Positions 1 through 9,200 of a DNA stretch of 10,536 bases are shown piece by piece. The stretch spans positions 1 through 10,536 of the forward strand of contig CAZQEZ010000139.1 in the NCBI GenBank assembly GCA_964592475.1, in the 5' to 3' direction. Position 1 is the first letter of the stretch; each line of letters starts with the position of its first letter. A program made the position numbers and the translations under genes. This DNA is from CAZQEZ01 sp964592475 (GTDB lineage: Bacteria; Bacteroidota; Bacteroidia; Cytophagales; Cyclobacteriaceae). The notes under the pieces are model-generated. The model was not told the origin of the DNA. It did not search any database and saw only the letters and a program-made list of their open reading frames with translations.

Positions 1-110
1 TAAATGGTCAATGTTGTTTAGATATGGATTTCAAAATGAATTTCTATAGTTTCGCATTAATTTCGCGGTCACCTTCTTTATATCCTTCCACTGAGATTTA
101 AACTTCCTCC
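1..110. other. Non-coding flank downstream of the operon
   Basis: This is the stretch after the stop of the last operon gene. I see no convincing gene and no GC-rich hairpin followed by a T-run on either strand. On the minus strand a purine-rich AAGAAGG precedes a GTG, but that frame stops after 13 codons. The operon may therefore continue past the window edge, end at a Rho-dependent site, or terminate further on. Confidence 0.5.
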
Positions 111-1496
111 CTATATCCTCAATTCCATGCCCATCACCACTTCCAGGTCTTGCCTGGTAAGCAATGCCAGATCAGCCTCTTGCACTTCTGTCTGCCATAA
201 ATAAACCTTTTTCAAAGCTGGTAATTTGTCCATTACTGCCAGGCTATTAGCACTTACATTAGTTCCATATAAATTAAGGTAATGCAAATTTTCCATTCCG
301 GCTAGCAGCTGCACAGTTGCGTCGGTTATGCTGTTATTGTCTAGTTTTAATTTGGTAAGATTTTTCAATTCTCCTATTCCTGTCAATTGCGCATCAGTTA
401 ACGATGAATTGTTTAGGTAAAGATGCAGCAGGTTACCAGATGCATTTTGTAATGCTTGCATATGTTCTTCCGTAAACTCCTGCTTAGCTAAGGAAAAATC
501 TGCTTCATACCAGTTACTACTTTGGGCAACGGGTTTAACCATAAAATCTAATTCTTTTAATGCTATCAAATCTGCTTCGGGTAGAGGACCTGGATCTGCT
601 GGCAATACACCGTCTTTTTTATTAGGATTTACTTTTTTGCCAGTTACTGAAGCCAATGTTACCATTGCCATACTATCCGGCCTTAAATCAGCTACCTGAG
701 CAGTTTCTGTGGCACCGGTTTTAATCCACCATTGCAGTAAGGCTATTTCTTCTTCCGTTAATGGAGTTTTACCTTCAGGAGGCATTACATCTTCATGATC
801 CTCGGGCAACAAAATTCTTTTAACCATCTCACTTTCTTCTGCTTGCCCGGCTACTACGGCCCTACCGCTTTCTCCTCCAATCATTATCTCAGGGTGAGAA
901 GTTAATACTAAACTTCCTTTTTGCTTTTCGGCGCCATGACAGCTTTTGCATTTAGTTTGCAATACCGGTAGTATCAAATCACGAAAAACCACCGCGGAAT
1001 CAAGATTAGTAACGGGCTGAGGCTGAGGTCCTTGCGGTTTTAAACCGGCTAAAGTTTTTACAAACTCTGGAGCGTGCTCTGTAAGATATTGGGATCCGTG
1101 AGTCAAGTTACCGCCGAAATGGCCGGCAATTGTTAATACAAGCAACATCAAGGGAATCAACAATTTATTTAGATTGTAATTTAACTTGATTTCTGGTCTT
1201 ATATTAATAAAATAAAGTACAATTGCAATTACTGCTACGCCAATTCCCATCCACTTGTGCCAACTTAGTGTTTCCTGGTCGTAACCTCCGGATCCAGCCA
1301 GCAAAAAACCAAGAATAACAGCCAAAACTGCTGATATAGCACCCAGCAACAAAGACAAAAGGTAGGCAGGTTTTAAATTGGCAAATTTTTCTTTAAATGT
1401 GAGTAATCCAAATACACCTGCCAAAAGTAAAAATCCTATGGGCAAGTGCACAATTAACGGATGAAACCTTCCCAGGAACAAATCAAAATTCTCCAT
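111..1496 (-). CDS. DUF2231 membrane domain + c-type cytochrome (PSCyt1) + leucine-rich repeat protein
   Basis: A 461-residue inner-membrane protein in three parts. Residues about 10-128 are the DUF2231 domain: four hydrophobic helices (about 13-33, 45-68, 82-99, 111-126) with histidines at or near helix ends (HPLIVHLP, His12 and His17; His80; GHFGG, His126). Such histidines could bind heme b, which is inference. Residues about 168-262 form a PSCyt1-type cytochrome c domain, with CKSCH at 183-187 and a VMPP motif whose Met238 is the likely distal heme ligand. After a linker, residues 355-450 form four leucine-rich repeats of exactly 24 residues each, starting NLLHLYL, NLTKLKL, NLHYLNL and ALKKVYL, with a degenerate repeat before them. 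It is the last gene of the operon, 5 bases after the DUF1501 stop. It has no cleavable signal; the first helix probably directs insertion. The likely role is electron transfer between membrane and periplasm, with the LRR as a docking surface. The CDS call is firm; the function is inferred. Confidence 0.93.
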   Translation of the reverse strand: MENFDLFLGRFHPLIVHLPIGFLLLAGVFGLLTFKEKFANLKPAYLLSLLLGAISAVLAVILGFLLAGSGGYDQETLSWHKWMGIGVAVIAIVLYFINIRPEIKLNYNLNKLLIPLMLLVLTIAGHFGGNLTHGSQYLTEHAPEFVKTLAGLKPQGPQPQPVTNLDSAVVFRDLILPVLQTKCKSCHGAEKQKGSLVLTSHPEIMIGGESGRAVVAGQAEESEMVKRILLPEDHEDVMPPEGKTPLTEEEIALLQWWIKTGATETAQVADLRPDSMAMVTLASVTGKKVNPNKKDGVLPADPGPLPEADLIALKELDFMVKPVAQSSNWYEADFSLAKQEFTEEHMQALQNASGNLLHLYLNNSSLTDAQLTGIGELKNLTKLKLDNNSITDATVQLLAGMENLHYLNLYGTNVSANSLAVMDKLPALKKVYLWQTEVQEADLALLTRQDLEVVMGMELRI

Positions 1497-1501
1497 AATT
1501 C

Positions 1502-2953
1502 TTAGGCTAAAATATCATTAATAATATGTCCGTGTACATCAGTAAGTCGGAACCTGCGGCCCTGATGTTTAAACGTCAATTTTTCGTGGTTCACTCCCAG
1601 CAGATGCATCATCGTGGCCTGAAAGTCATGTACATGTACCGGTTTTTCGGCAATGTTGTAGCCAAATTCATCGGTACTGCCGTAGCTAAACCCTTTTTTA
1701 ACTCCTGCTCCTGCCATCCACATGGTAAAACATCGAGGATGATGATCACGGCCGTAATTGGTTTTTGTAAGTTTTCCTTGTGAATAATTAGTTCGACCAA
1801 ATTCTCCACCCCATATTACAAGCGTATCTTCCAACAATCCTCTTTGTTTAAGATCCAGAATCAAAGCCGCGGAAGCCTGGTCCACACTTTTAGTCATCTT
1901 TTGAATGGCGTTGGGCAGGTTGCTATGCTGATCCCATCCCTGGTGATAAAGCTGAATAAATTTAACATTTCGCTCCGCCAGACGGCGTGCCAGGAGGCAA
2001 TTGGCTGAATAGGTTCCGGGTATCCTTGATTCAGGACCGTACATATCGTAAATGTAGTCGGGTTCCTTATCAATGTTCATGGTGTCAGGCACTGAACTTT
2101 GCATGCGGTAAGCCATTTCGTACTGCGCCATTTTCGATTCAATTTCCGGATCATGCAGCGCATCATGTTGTATATTGTATAATTCCTTCAAATGCCCGAG
2201 CTGACGTGACCTGTCGGCATCTGTTATACCCGGAGGATTGGAAAGATAAAGTACAGGATCCTTACCGGAACGAAATTGTACACCTTGATGCTCAGAGGCC
2301 AAAAAGCCATTTCCCCATAATCGACTATAAAGCGGTTGTCCACCGGGTCTTCCTTCGGAAAGAAGCACACAAAACGCCGGCAGGTTTTCATTTTCACTGC
2401 CAAGGCCATAACTTACCCAGCTACCAATCGAAGGCCTTCCGGGCTGCTGTGAACCGGTCTGAAAAAAGGTGATGGCAGGGTCGTGATTGATAGCTTCCGT
2501 GTACATTGACTTGATAAAGCATAATTCATCTACCACCTGAGCAGTGTAGGGTAAAAGCTCACTGACCCAAACCCTGCTTTGGCCATATTGGGCAAAGTCA
2601 AATTGTGAGCCGGCCAGTGGCAAAGAAGTTTGACCCGCGGTCATACCGGTAAGGCGCTGTCCTTTTCGCACAGAATCCGGCAACTCTTCGCCATTCATGT
2701 CTCGCAGCTTTTGCTTATAGTCAAAAGTTTCTAACTGAGAAGGCCCACCACTTTGAAAGAGATAGATTACCCTTTTGGCTTTAGGTGCAAAATGTGGTGG
2801 TCCCGGCCATTGGGCTGCTGCCGGATTCTGACCCGGGTTAGGGCCGGCTTTCAGTATATTGGGATCTACCAATGCCCCCAAAGCCAGGGCTCCCAGCCCC
2901 AGGCTCGACTTGCGTAAAAAATCTCGTCGGTCAATGTCTCTTTTACAATACAT
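1502..2953 (-). CDS. DUF1501 family protein, Tat-exported
   Basis: A 483-residue member of DUF1501, a family related to the alkaline phosphatase/sulfatase superfamily and habitually encoded next to PSD1/PSCyt proteins. The N-terminus carries a twin-arginine signal (RRDFL at residues 9-13, then a Gly/Ala/Leu-rich stretch to about 30), so it should be exported folded, perhaps with its metals already bound. Family landmarks in order are FQSGGPSQLETFD (66-78), NHDPAITFFQTG (156-167), GWDQHSN (339-345), WGGEFGRT (381-388), GRDHHP (401-406) and HVHDFQATMMHLLG (440-453). The Asp, Glu and His residues in these blocks are the plausible metal ligands, by analogy with the superfamily. The sulfatase C/S-x-P-x-R signature is absent, so sulfatase activity should not be assumed. 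The length is normal for the family and the frame is intact. The ATG lies 5 bases after the upstream stop with no Shine-Dalgarno sequence, which suggests translational coupling. The biochemical activity of this family is not established. Confidence 0.94.
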   Translation of the reverse strand: MYCKRDIDRRDFLRKSSLGLGALALGALVDPNILKAGPNPGQNPAAAQWPGPPHFAPKAKRVIYLFQSGGPSQLETFDYKQKLRDMNGEELPDSVRKGQRLTGMTAGQTSLPLAGSQFDFAQYGQSRVWVSELLPYTAQVVDELCFIKSMYTEAINHDPAITFFQTGSQQPGRPSIGSWVSYGLGSENENLPAFCVLLSEGRPGGQPLYSRLWGNGFLASEHQGVQFRSGKDPVLYLSNPPGITDADRSRQLGHLKELYNIQHDALHDPEIESKMAQYEMAYRMQSSVPDTMNIDKEPDYIYDMYGPESRIPGTYSANCLLARRLAERNVKFIQLYHQGWDQHSNLPNAIQKMTKSVDQASAALILDLKQRGLLEDTLVIWGGEFGRTNYSQGKLTKTNYGRDHHPRCFTMWMAGAGVKKGFSYGSTDEFGYNIAEKPVHVHDFQATMMHLLGVNHEKLTFKHQGRRFRLTDVHGHIINDILA

Positions 2954-2958
2954 AATTT

Positions 2959-5900
2959 TTATCTTTTCATGTAAGCTTCATCGTGATTCATCATCAAGCT
3001 TGCCACCACGGTTAAGGCTGCAGTGTTTACTTTATCCAGCGAAGGGTCCCTTGGATGATCCCCGATAGACAAAAGTGAATCCGCTGCTCCTATTTGTTGA
3101 TTAAACTTGTTGATTTCTTCCTTATATAATGATTTAAAAATTTCTTTTTCTCTGGGCTTCAAATCTCTGCTGGTAAGTAACCGAAAGCCATAATTTAATT
3201 GTTGTTCTAAAGTATCACCGGCCTCCTGCTGCATTCGCTCTGCAACAAGGCGGGAGGCTTCGATAAATTGCGGATCGTTGAGCAGCACCAGCGATTGAAG
3301 GGGTGTATTAGTAGTTTGCCTTTGGATCACACAATAAGATCTATTGGGCTGGTCAAAAACGGCCAGGTTTGGTGGTGGTTGGGACCGGCGAATGAACGTG
3401 TACATACTCCTGCGATAAAGTGATATACCACTATCTTGCACATAATAGTGCAGTTTTCTTGAAAATGAAGCCTTTTCGCTCCACAATCCTTTAGGCTGAA
3501 ATGGTTTTACACTGGGCCCGCCCACGTGTTTAACCAACAAACCAGCGGCCTGCAAGGCATTGTCTCTAATCATTTCGGCTTGTAACCGGTGCTTAGGTCC
3601 ATAAGCCAACCACAAGTTATCGGGGTCTTTTTCTTGTTTTTCCAAACTTGCCACTGAACTTTGCTGGTAAGTAGCCGACATTACGATTTGCTTTAGCAAG
3701 CGGCGAACATTCCAACCATTTTCCCTAAAATCAACCGCCAGCCAGTCAAGCAAGCCAGGATGGGTAGGCAGATCTCCCTGGTTACCAAAGTCATCACTGG
3801 TTGCCAGGATGCCCAGGCCAAAAAGCATTTGCCAATACCTGTTCACTGCAACCCGTGCAGTAAGTGGATTGTCTTCAGAAACCAGCCATTTGGCTAATCC
3901 TAGCCGATTATTTTCATATGCTTCTCCAAATTTATTAATTGAGGATGGCGTATTTGGGAAAACCTGCTCCAGGTGTGCATTATAAATTCCCCTCTCCAAA
4001 ACATAGGCAGGGCGCATTTCAGGCATTTCTTTCATTACCATCACTTCTGTAATGGTATCTTTAATACTCAATTCGGCATCCCTCATTTTTTGTAATTGTA
4101 TCAGATTGGCCAGGTAATTCGGCTGCTGCATCAAATGATGCTCTATAGAATCTTTATGGCTCAACCAGGTGATGGCTTCATTGGGCGAAGCCTCCTGATA
4201 TAAATGAGCCACTTCCACAGCAGATATTTCACGCTCATAAACCCTGATTTCATCGAAAGCTCCTTTTAGCAAACCATCATCACCGGTATTTCCACGATAG
4301 GCCTTGCCTATCCTTATGTCTCTTTTTTCCAACCGGTGATGAGCATTTACCGGCAAAATAGATTTGTAAAGGTTATCATAATGAATCGTGGTCTCCGCTA
4401 TTTTACCATTAATATAAATTTTTACTTCCTTAGCTTGGGCTGAGCCATCGTACGTAAAAGCCAGATGAGTCCATTGATTCAGGTCAATTGTTTCGTGACT
4501 GGTTATATGCACCAGGTTATGAGGCAGGGCGTGCGTGAGGCGGAACGATACTCTGTTGAGGCTGTCAAGGTAAGCTTCATAGCCTCTCCAGAAAGAATTT
4601 TTTTGTCCGGCATTGCCAAAAATCTCCTGGTAGTGATCCTGCTTCTCCGGTTTTATCCAAAGCGAAACAGAAAAAGGTTGCGTTTTCTCAAACATACCTT
4701 CTTCAATTTGTAAAAATTCGTAGTCGCTATCGATTCTTATGGCTGAATTTTTTGCTCCATCAACTAAATCTACATCGCCCCTTAGTTTCCCAGGCTTTGT
4801 CCTGTTGGCCAAATTGATGGCTTCATCACGCGTAGCATCTAAAGGTAAATGAGCCAGCAAACCTTTTTTCAAATTGGGTTGTAAGTTGGAATGCTTTCCC
4901 GCTTTTTGTACCAAAGATTCCTGTCGGGCTGTAACTTCTTTGATCAGGTGATGGATAGAATCCAGTTTGGTCTCTGCTACTTCATTGGTCAGTTTCAATA
5001 GCGGCCCTGAGTTTCCATCGTTGCTGATCACACCTAGTTCGTCCACATTATTGAAAAAGGCCGAAAACTGAAAATATTCTTTTTGAGAAATCGGATCAAA
5101 TTTATGATCATGACAGCGAGCACACTCAAAAGACAAAGCCAGAAAAGCCCTGGCGGTGGTATTGGCCCGATCCAGTACTGCCTCTACCCGAAACTCCTCG
5201 GGTACTACGCCAGCCTCTGAATTAATGGGATGATTCCGGTTAAAACCGGTGGCAATCATTTGTTCCCGGGTGGCATTGGGAAGCAGGTCGCCGGCGGTTT
5301 GCCAGGTGATGAATTGATCATAAGGAAGATTTTTAGCGAAAGCGGAAATAACCCAATCACGCCAGGGCCACATATGCCGCAAACCATCGGCATGGAAACC
5401 GTGTGAATCGGCATAACGGGATACATCCATCCACTCCATGGCCATTCGCTCGGCATGCTCCGGAGTTTTTAACAATCGATCTACCAATTGCTCGTAAGCA
5501 TCTGCATGGGTATCTTTTACAAAAAATGCTACTTGCTCAGGGGTAGGAGGCAAGCCAGTGAGGTCAAAATACAGCCTTCGAATCAGGGTAGTTTTATTAG
5601 CTTTAGGGTTGGGCTCCATTCCCTGTTTTTCCAACTTTCTTAGCACGAAGTAATCAATCTCATTTTGTGGCCATAGCTTATCTTTTACTTTGGGCAGGTT
5701 TAGCTTTTCCGGTTTTACAAAGGCCCAATGAGGCTTGTACTCAGCGCCCTGTTCAATCCAGCGGACAATTATTGCTTTTTCTTTATCAGTCAATGATAGA
5801 TTGGACTCCGGAGGAGGCATCATCAGATCCGGATCTTCGGAAATAATTCGATGGAATACCTCGCTTTTTTTCAAATGGCCAGCCTTGAGGGCAAATTTAT

Positions 5901-6192
5901 TTTTATCATTCTGCAAAGCAGCATAGGCACCATCTTTGGTATCTAATCTTAAGCCGGCTTCCCGCGTATTATTATCCGGTCCATGACAAGCAAAGCAGCG
6001 GTCTGACAATATCGGTTTTACATGCAGGCTGTAGTCAACCACATCCGGTATATCGGCAGATGCAGCTTGTATTTCATCCGGTACCGGACTTTGACAAGCG
6101 GCGATCAAACAAAGTGAGGAGATGGACACGAAATGCCATCTTTTCACTTTCTGCCAACCATGCATAATATGTTTCACCTGCTTTCTCAACAT
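2959..6192 (-). CDS. PSCyt1-PSCyt2(DUF1549)-LamG-PSD1(DUF1553) lipoprotein, copy 2
   Basis: A 1077-residue predicted lipoprotein, paralogous to the gene just upstream. Its lipobox is LIAAC, with Cys33 as the lipidated residue. Domains in order: PSCyt1 (about 54-160) with CFACH at 66-70 and LMMPPP at 123-128 carrying the likely Met ligand; DUF1549/PSCyt2 (about 175-385) with MWPWRDW and a second CxxCH in CARCHDH (357-363); a LamG/concanavalin-like domain (about 445-665) with SLWIKPE, WTHLAFTYDG and FDEIRVYERE; a helical linker; and DUF1553/PSD1 (about 725-1077) with NRYWQMLFG, FGNQGDLPTHP and RQTTNTPLQ. The start is uncertain. The first ATG directly abuts AAAGGAG, too close for a normal ribosome site. 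ATG codon 10 (first base 6165) has AGGTGA at a better distance and would leave a 23-residue signal peptide. The gene starts 14 bases after the preceding stop, in the same operon. It probably faces the periplasm or cell surface; the role (redox and glycan binding) is inferred from the domains. Confidence 0.94.
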   Translation of the reverse strand: MLRKQVKHIMHGWQKVKRWHFVSISSLCLIAACQSPVPDEIQAASADIPDVVDYSLHVKPILSDRCFACHGPDNNTREAGLRLDTKDGAYAALQNDKNKFALKAGHLKKSEVFHRIISEDPDLMMPPPESNLSLTDKEKAIIVRWIEQGAEYKPHWAFVKPEKLNLPKVKDKLWPQNEIDYFVLRKLEKQGMEPNPKANKTTLIRRLYFDLTGLPPTPEQVAFFVKDTHADAYEQLVDRLLKTPEHAERMAMEWMDVSRYADSHGFHADGLRHMWPWRDWVISAFAKNLPYDQFITWQTAGDLLPNATREQMIATGFNRNHPINSEAGVVPEEFRVEAVLDRANTTARAFLALSFECARCHDHKFDPISQKEYFQFSAFFNNVDELGVISNDGNSGPLLKLTNEVAETKLDSIHHLIKEVTARQESLVQKAGKHSNLQPNLKKGLLAHLPLDATRDEAINLANRTKPGKLRGDVDLVDGAKNSAIRIDSDYEFLQIEEGMFEKTQPFSVSLWIKPEKQDHYQEIFGNAGQKNSFWRGYEAYLDSLNRVSFRLTHALPHNLVHITSHETIDLNQWTHLAFTYDGSAQAKEVKIYINGKIAETTIHYDNLYKSILPVNAHHRLEKRDIRIGKAYRGNTGDDGLLKGAFDEIRVYEREISAVEVAHLYQEASPNEAITWLSHKDSIEHHLMQQPNYLANLIQLQKMRDAELSIKDTITEVMVMKEMPEMRPAYVLERGIYNAHLEQVFPNTPSSINKFGEAYENNRLGLAKWLVSEDNPLTARVAVNRYWQMLFGLGILATSDDFGNQGDLPTHPGLLDWLAVDFRENGWNVRRLLKQIVMSATYQQSSVASLEKQEKDPDNLWLAYGPKHRLQAEMIRDNALQAAGLLVKHVGGPSVKPFQPKGLWSEKASFSRKLHYYVQDSGISLYRRSMYTFIRRSQPPPNLAVFDQPNRSYCVIQRQTTNTPLQSLVLLNDPQFIEASRLVAERMQQEAGDTLEQQLNYGFRLLTSRDLKPREKEIFKSLYKEEINKFNQQIGAADSLLSIGDHPRDPSLDKVNTAALTVVASLMMNHDEAYMKR

Positions 6193-6206
6193 CTCCTTTC
6201 CAACAT

Positions 6207-9200
6207 CTATCTTTTCATATAAGCTTCATCGTGGTTCATCATCAAACTAGCCACCACGGTTAAGGCTGCAGTGTTTACTTTATCCAACGAATCATCTACG
6301 GGATAGTCGCCTACAGAAAGTAACGAATCAGCCGCAGCTTTATCCTCTTCGTATTTCCGGGTTTCTTCGTTGAATAATTGCTTGAAAATTGCTGTTTCTT
6401 CTGGTTTTAACGACCTGCTGGTCAATAGTTTAAACCCGTAATTTAACTTTTCTTCCAGCTTGCCACTTACTTCTTTTTGCATGCGCTCGGCAATCAGGCG
6501 ACTGGCTTCAACAAATTGCGGATCGTTCATCAAAACCAAAGCCTGAAGCGGCGTGTTAGTGGTTTGTCTTTTCACCACGCAAAAGCTACGGCTATCCTGA
6601 TCAAAAATGGTCATGCTGGGAGGTGGTGAAGTTCTTTTTATAAAAGTATAAAGACTGCGGCGGTAGAGGCCCTCGCCTTTGTCCGTTTCATAAGTAAGTA
6701 GTATTTTGGAAAAGGTGCCTTTTTCTATCCAAAGCCCTGGGGGCTGATAAGGGCGCACACTGGGACCGCCCACTTTTTTTACCAGCAGACCTGCCGCTTT
6801 TAATGCATTATCGCGGATCATTTCTGCCTGCAGGCGGTGTTTCGGTCCACGAGCCAGGAATAAATTTTCCGGATCTTTTTGCCTGATTTCCTCATCGGCC
6901 ATTGAGCTTTGCTGGTAGGTAGCAGACATAACCATCATTTTTATCAAGCGGCGCAGATCCCAGCCGTTTTCTCTGAAGTCTACGGCCAGCCAATCCAGTA
7001 ATTCGGGATGCGTGGGTAAATCCCCTTGATTACCGAAGTCATCACTGGAACCAACGATGCCCTTGCCAAAAATCATTTGCCAATAACGATTTACCGTCAC
7101 TCTTGTGGTCAACGGGTTTTGCTCAGAAATAAGCCATTTGGCCAAACCTAACCTGTTTTTCTCAAACTCATCGGTAAATGATAAAACAGCATTGGGTGTA
7201 GCAGGACCTACTTGCTCCAATCTGGCGTTGTAAATACCCCGGTCGAGAATGTAGGCAGGCCGTGGTTTATCCATTTCTTTCATGATCATTAGCTCAGGCA
7301 GAGAATCCATTACCTCCAGTTCTTTTTCCCAGGCTTTTTGTGCCTTTGCCATTAGTTCCTGATATTCCTTTTGTTGATTGAGCCAAAATTCTATGGTGTC
7401 TTTTCGGGAAAGTGTAAACTCGGCTTCCGGCTTATGATATCGATACAGACCGGCAACTTCCAAGGCTGTAAGAGAGCGGTTATAAATTTTTATTTCATCA
7501 AATGTACCTGCCAAAACACCATCATCGCCACTGAAAGCGCGATAAGCCTTACCAAATCGTAAGGGACGATTAGCCTTTTTATAATTTGGATTTGTCGGCA
7601 ATATAGTTTTATAAAGATTGTCATAGTCAATGCTTAATGGTGTGGGTTTTCCATTGATAAAAATCTTCAAACCTGAGGCACTACTGGATCCATCGTAAGT
7701 AAAGGTGAGTTGTGTCCATTCATTGGCAGGAATGTTCCCTTCCGTAGTTACCTGAATGAGGTTGTGTGGCAATGCGTGTACCAGGCGCCAGGTAATCCTG
7801 TTCAGGCTGTCCAGGTAAGATTCATAGCCACGCCAGTAAGAATTTTTATTTCCATTATTTCCAAATATTTCCTGGTATTGGTCTTTCTTTTCTGGCTTGA
7901 GCCAGAGGCTTATGGTGAATGGTTCAGTTTTTTCAAAAAGCCCCATTTCCGGTAGCTCGATAAATTCGTGGTCGCCATTGACCCTGATGGCACCACCTTG
8001 TATACCCTCTACCTCGTCCACTTCACCTACAATTTTACCAGGCTTGCCCGGATTTTGCAGGTTAGCTGTTTTTTCTCTTTTAGAATTGAGCGGATAGTGT
8101 GCCAGTAAACTGTTTTTGAGATTTACCCTTGAAATATTTATCTGGTTACCTTTTACATTGGAGGCCAGTGCTTCCTTCTGCTTGTCTATTTGCTCAATCA
8201 TGGTGTAAAGAGAATCGAGCCTTTGTTGGGTTACCTCATCCTTCATTTTTAACATTGGTCCGGCATTGCCATCGTCACCGGTCATTCCCAGTTCATCCAC
8301 GTTATTAAAAAAAGCAGAAAACTGATAATATTCTTTTTGTGAAATAGGATCGTATTTATGATCGTGACAGCGCGAACATTCCATGGTAAGGCCCAGAAAT
8401 GTTTTGGCAGTGGTATTCACTCTGTCCAGCACGTATTCGATCCGGTACTCTTCATCCACAATTCCTCCCTCGGCTGTCATGGGGTGATTACGGTGGAAAG
8501 CGGTAGCCACTAATTGTTCACGACTGGGTTCGGGCAATAAGTCACCGGCAATTTGCCAGCTGATAAATTTGTCGTAGGACATATTTTTAGCGAAAGCGGA
8601 AATCACCCAATCGCGCCAGGGCCACATTTCCCGGTAGCCATCGGCATGGTAACCATGGGAATCGGCATAGCGTGCTACATCCATCCATTCCATTGCCAGA
8701 CGCTCTGCATGTGCTGGCGTGTTTAGCAGTTTGTCTACCAAATTTTCGTAAGCTTTGGGTGAATTGTCATTAACAAATTCATCTACTTGTTCGGGCGAAG
8801 GTGGCAAACCGGTAAGATCAAAATACAGCCTGCGCACCAGCGTTTCTTTGTCGGCTTGCCGGGTAGGCGTAAAGTTTTTGCCTTCCATTTTTTTCAGAAC
8901 AAAATGATCAATCTGATTGGCAGGCCAGTTTTTATTTTTTACTTTGGGTAGCTTTGGCTTTTCGGGATTAATAAAAGACCAGTGAGGTTTCCATTCTGCA
9001 CCCTGCTCAATCCAGCGAATAAGCGTAGCTTTTTCTTCGTCAGTTAAGGTTAAATTAGACTCCGGGGGAGGCATCATAATGTCCGGATCTTCAGCCAGGA
9101 TACGATGAAACATTTCACTTTTTTTCAAATTTCCCGCTTTGATGGCAAAGCGATTTTTTTCATCGCCCAGGGCAGCAAAAGCACCTTCTTCGGTATCCAG

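Noticed and set aside
1..110. Intrinsic terminator for the operon
   Set aside because: No stable stem followed by a T-run on the minus strand; CGCATTAATTTCGCG gives only a 3-bp stem.
1987..2472. Plus-strand open frame of 161 codons antisense to the DUF1501 gene
   Set aside because: It lies wholly within a well-supported gene, has no recognisable domain, and its Cys/His/Pro/Arg-rich composition is typical of an antisense shadow.
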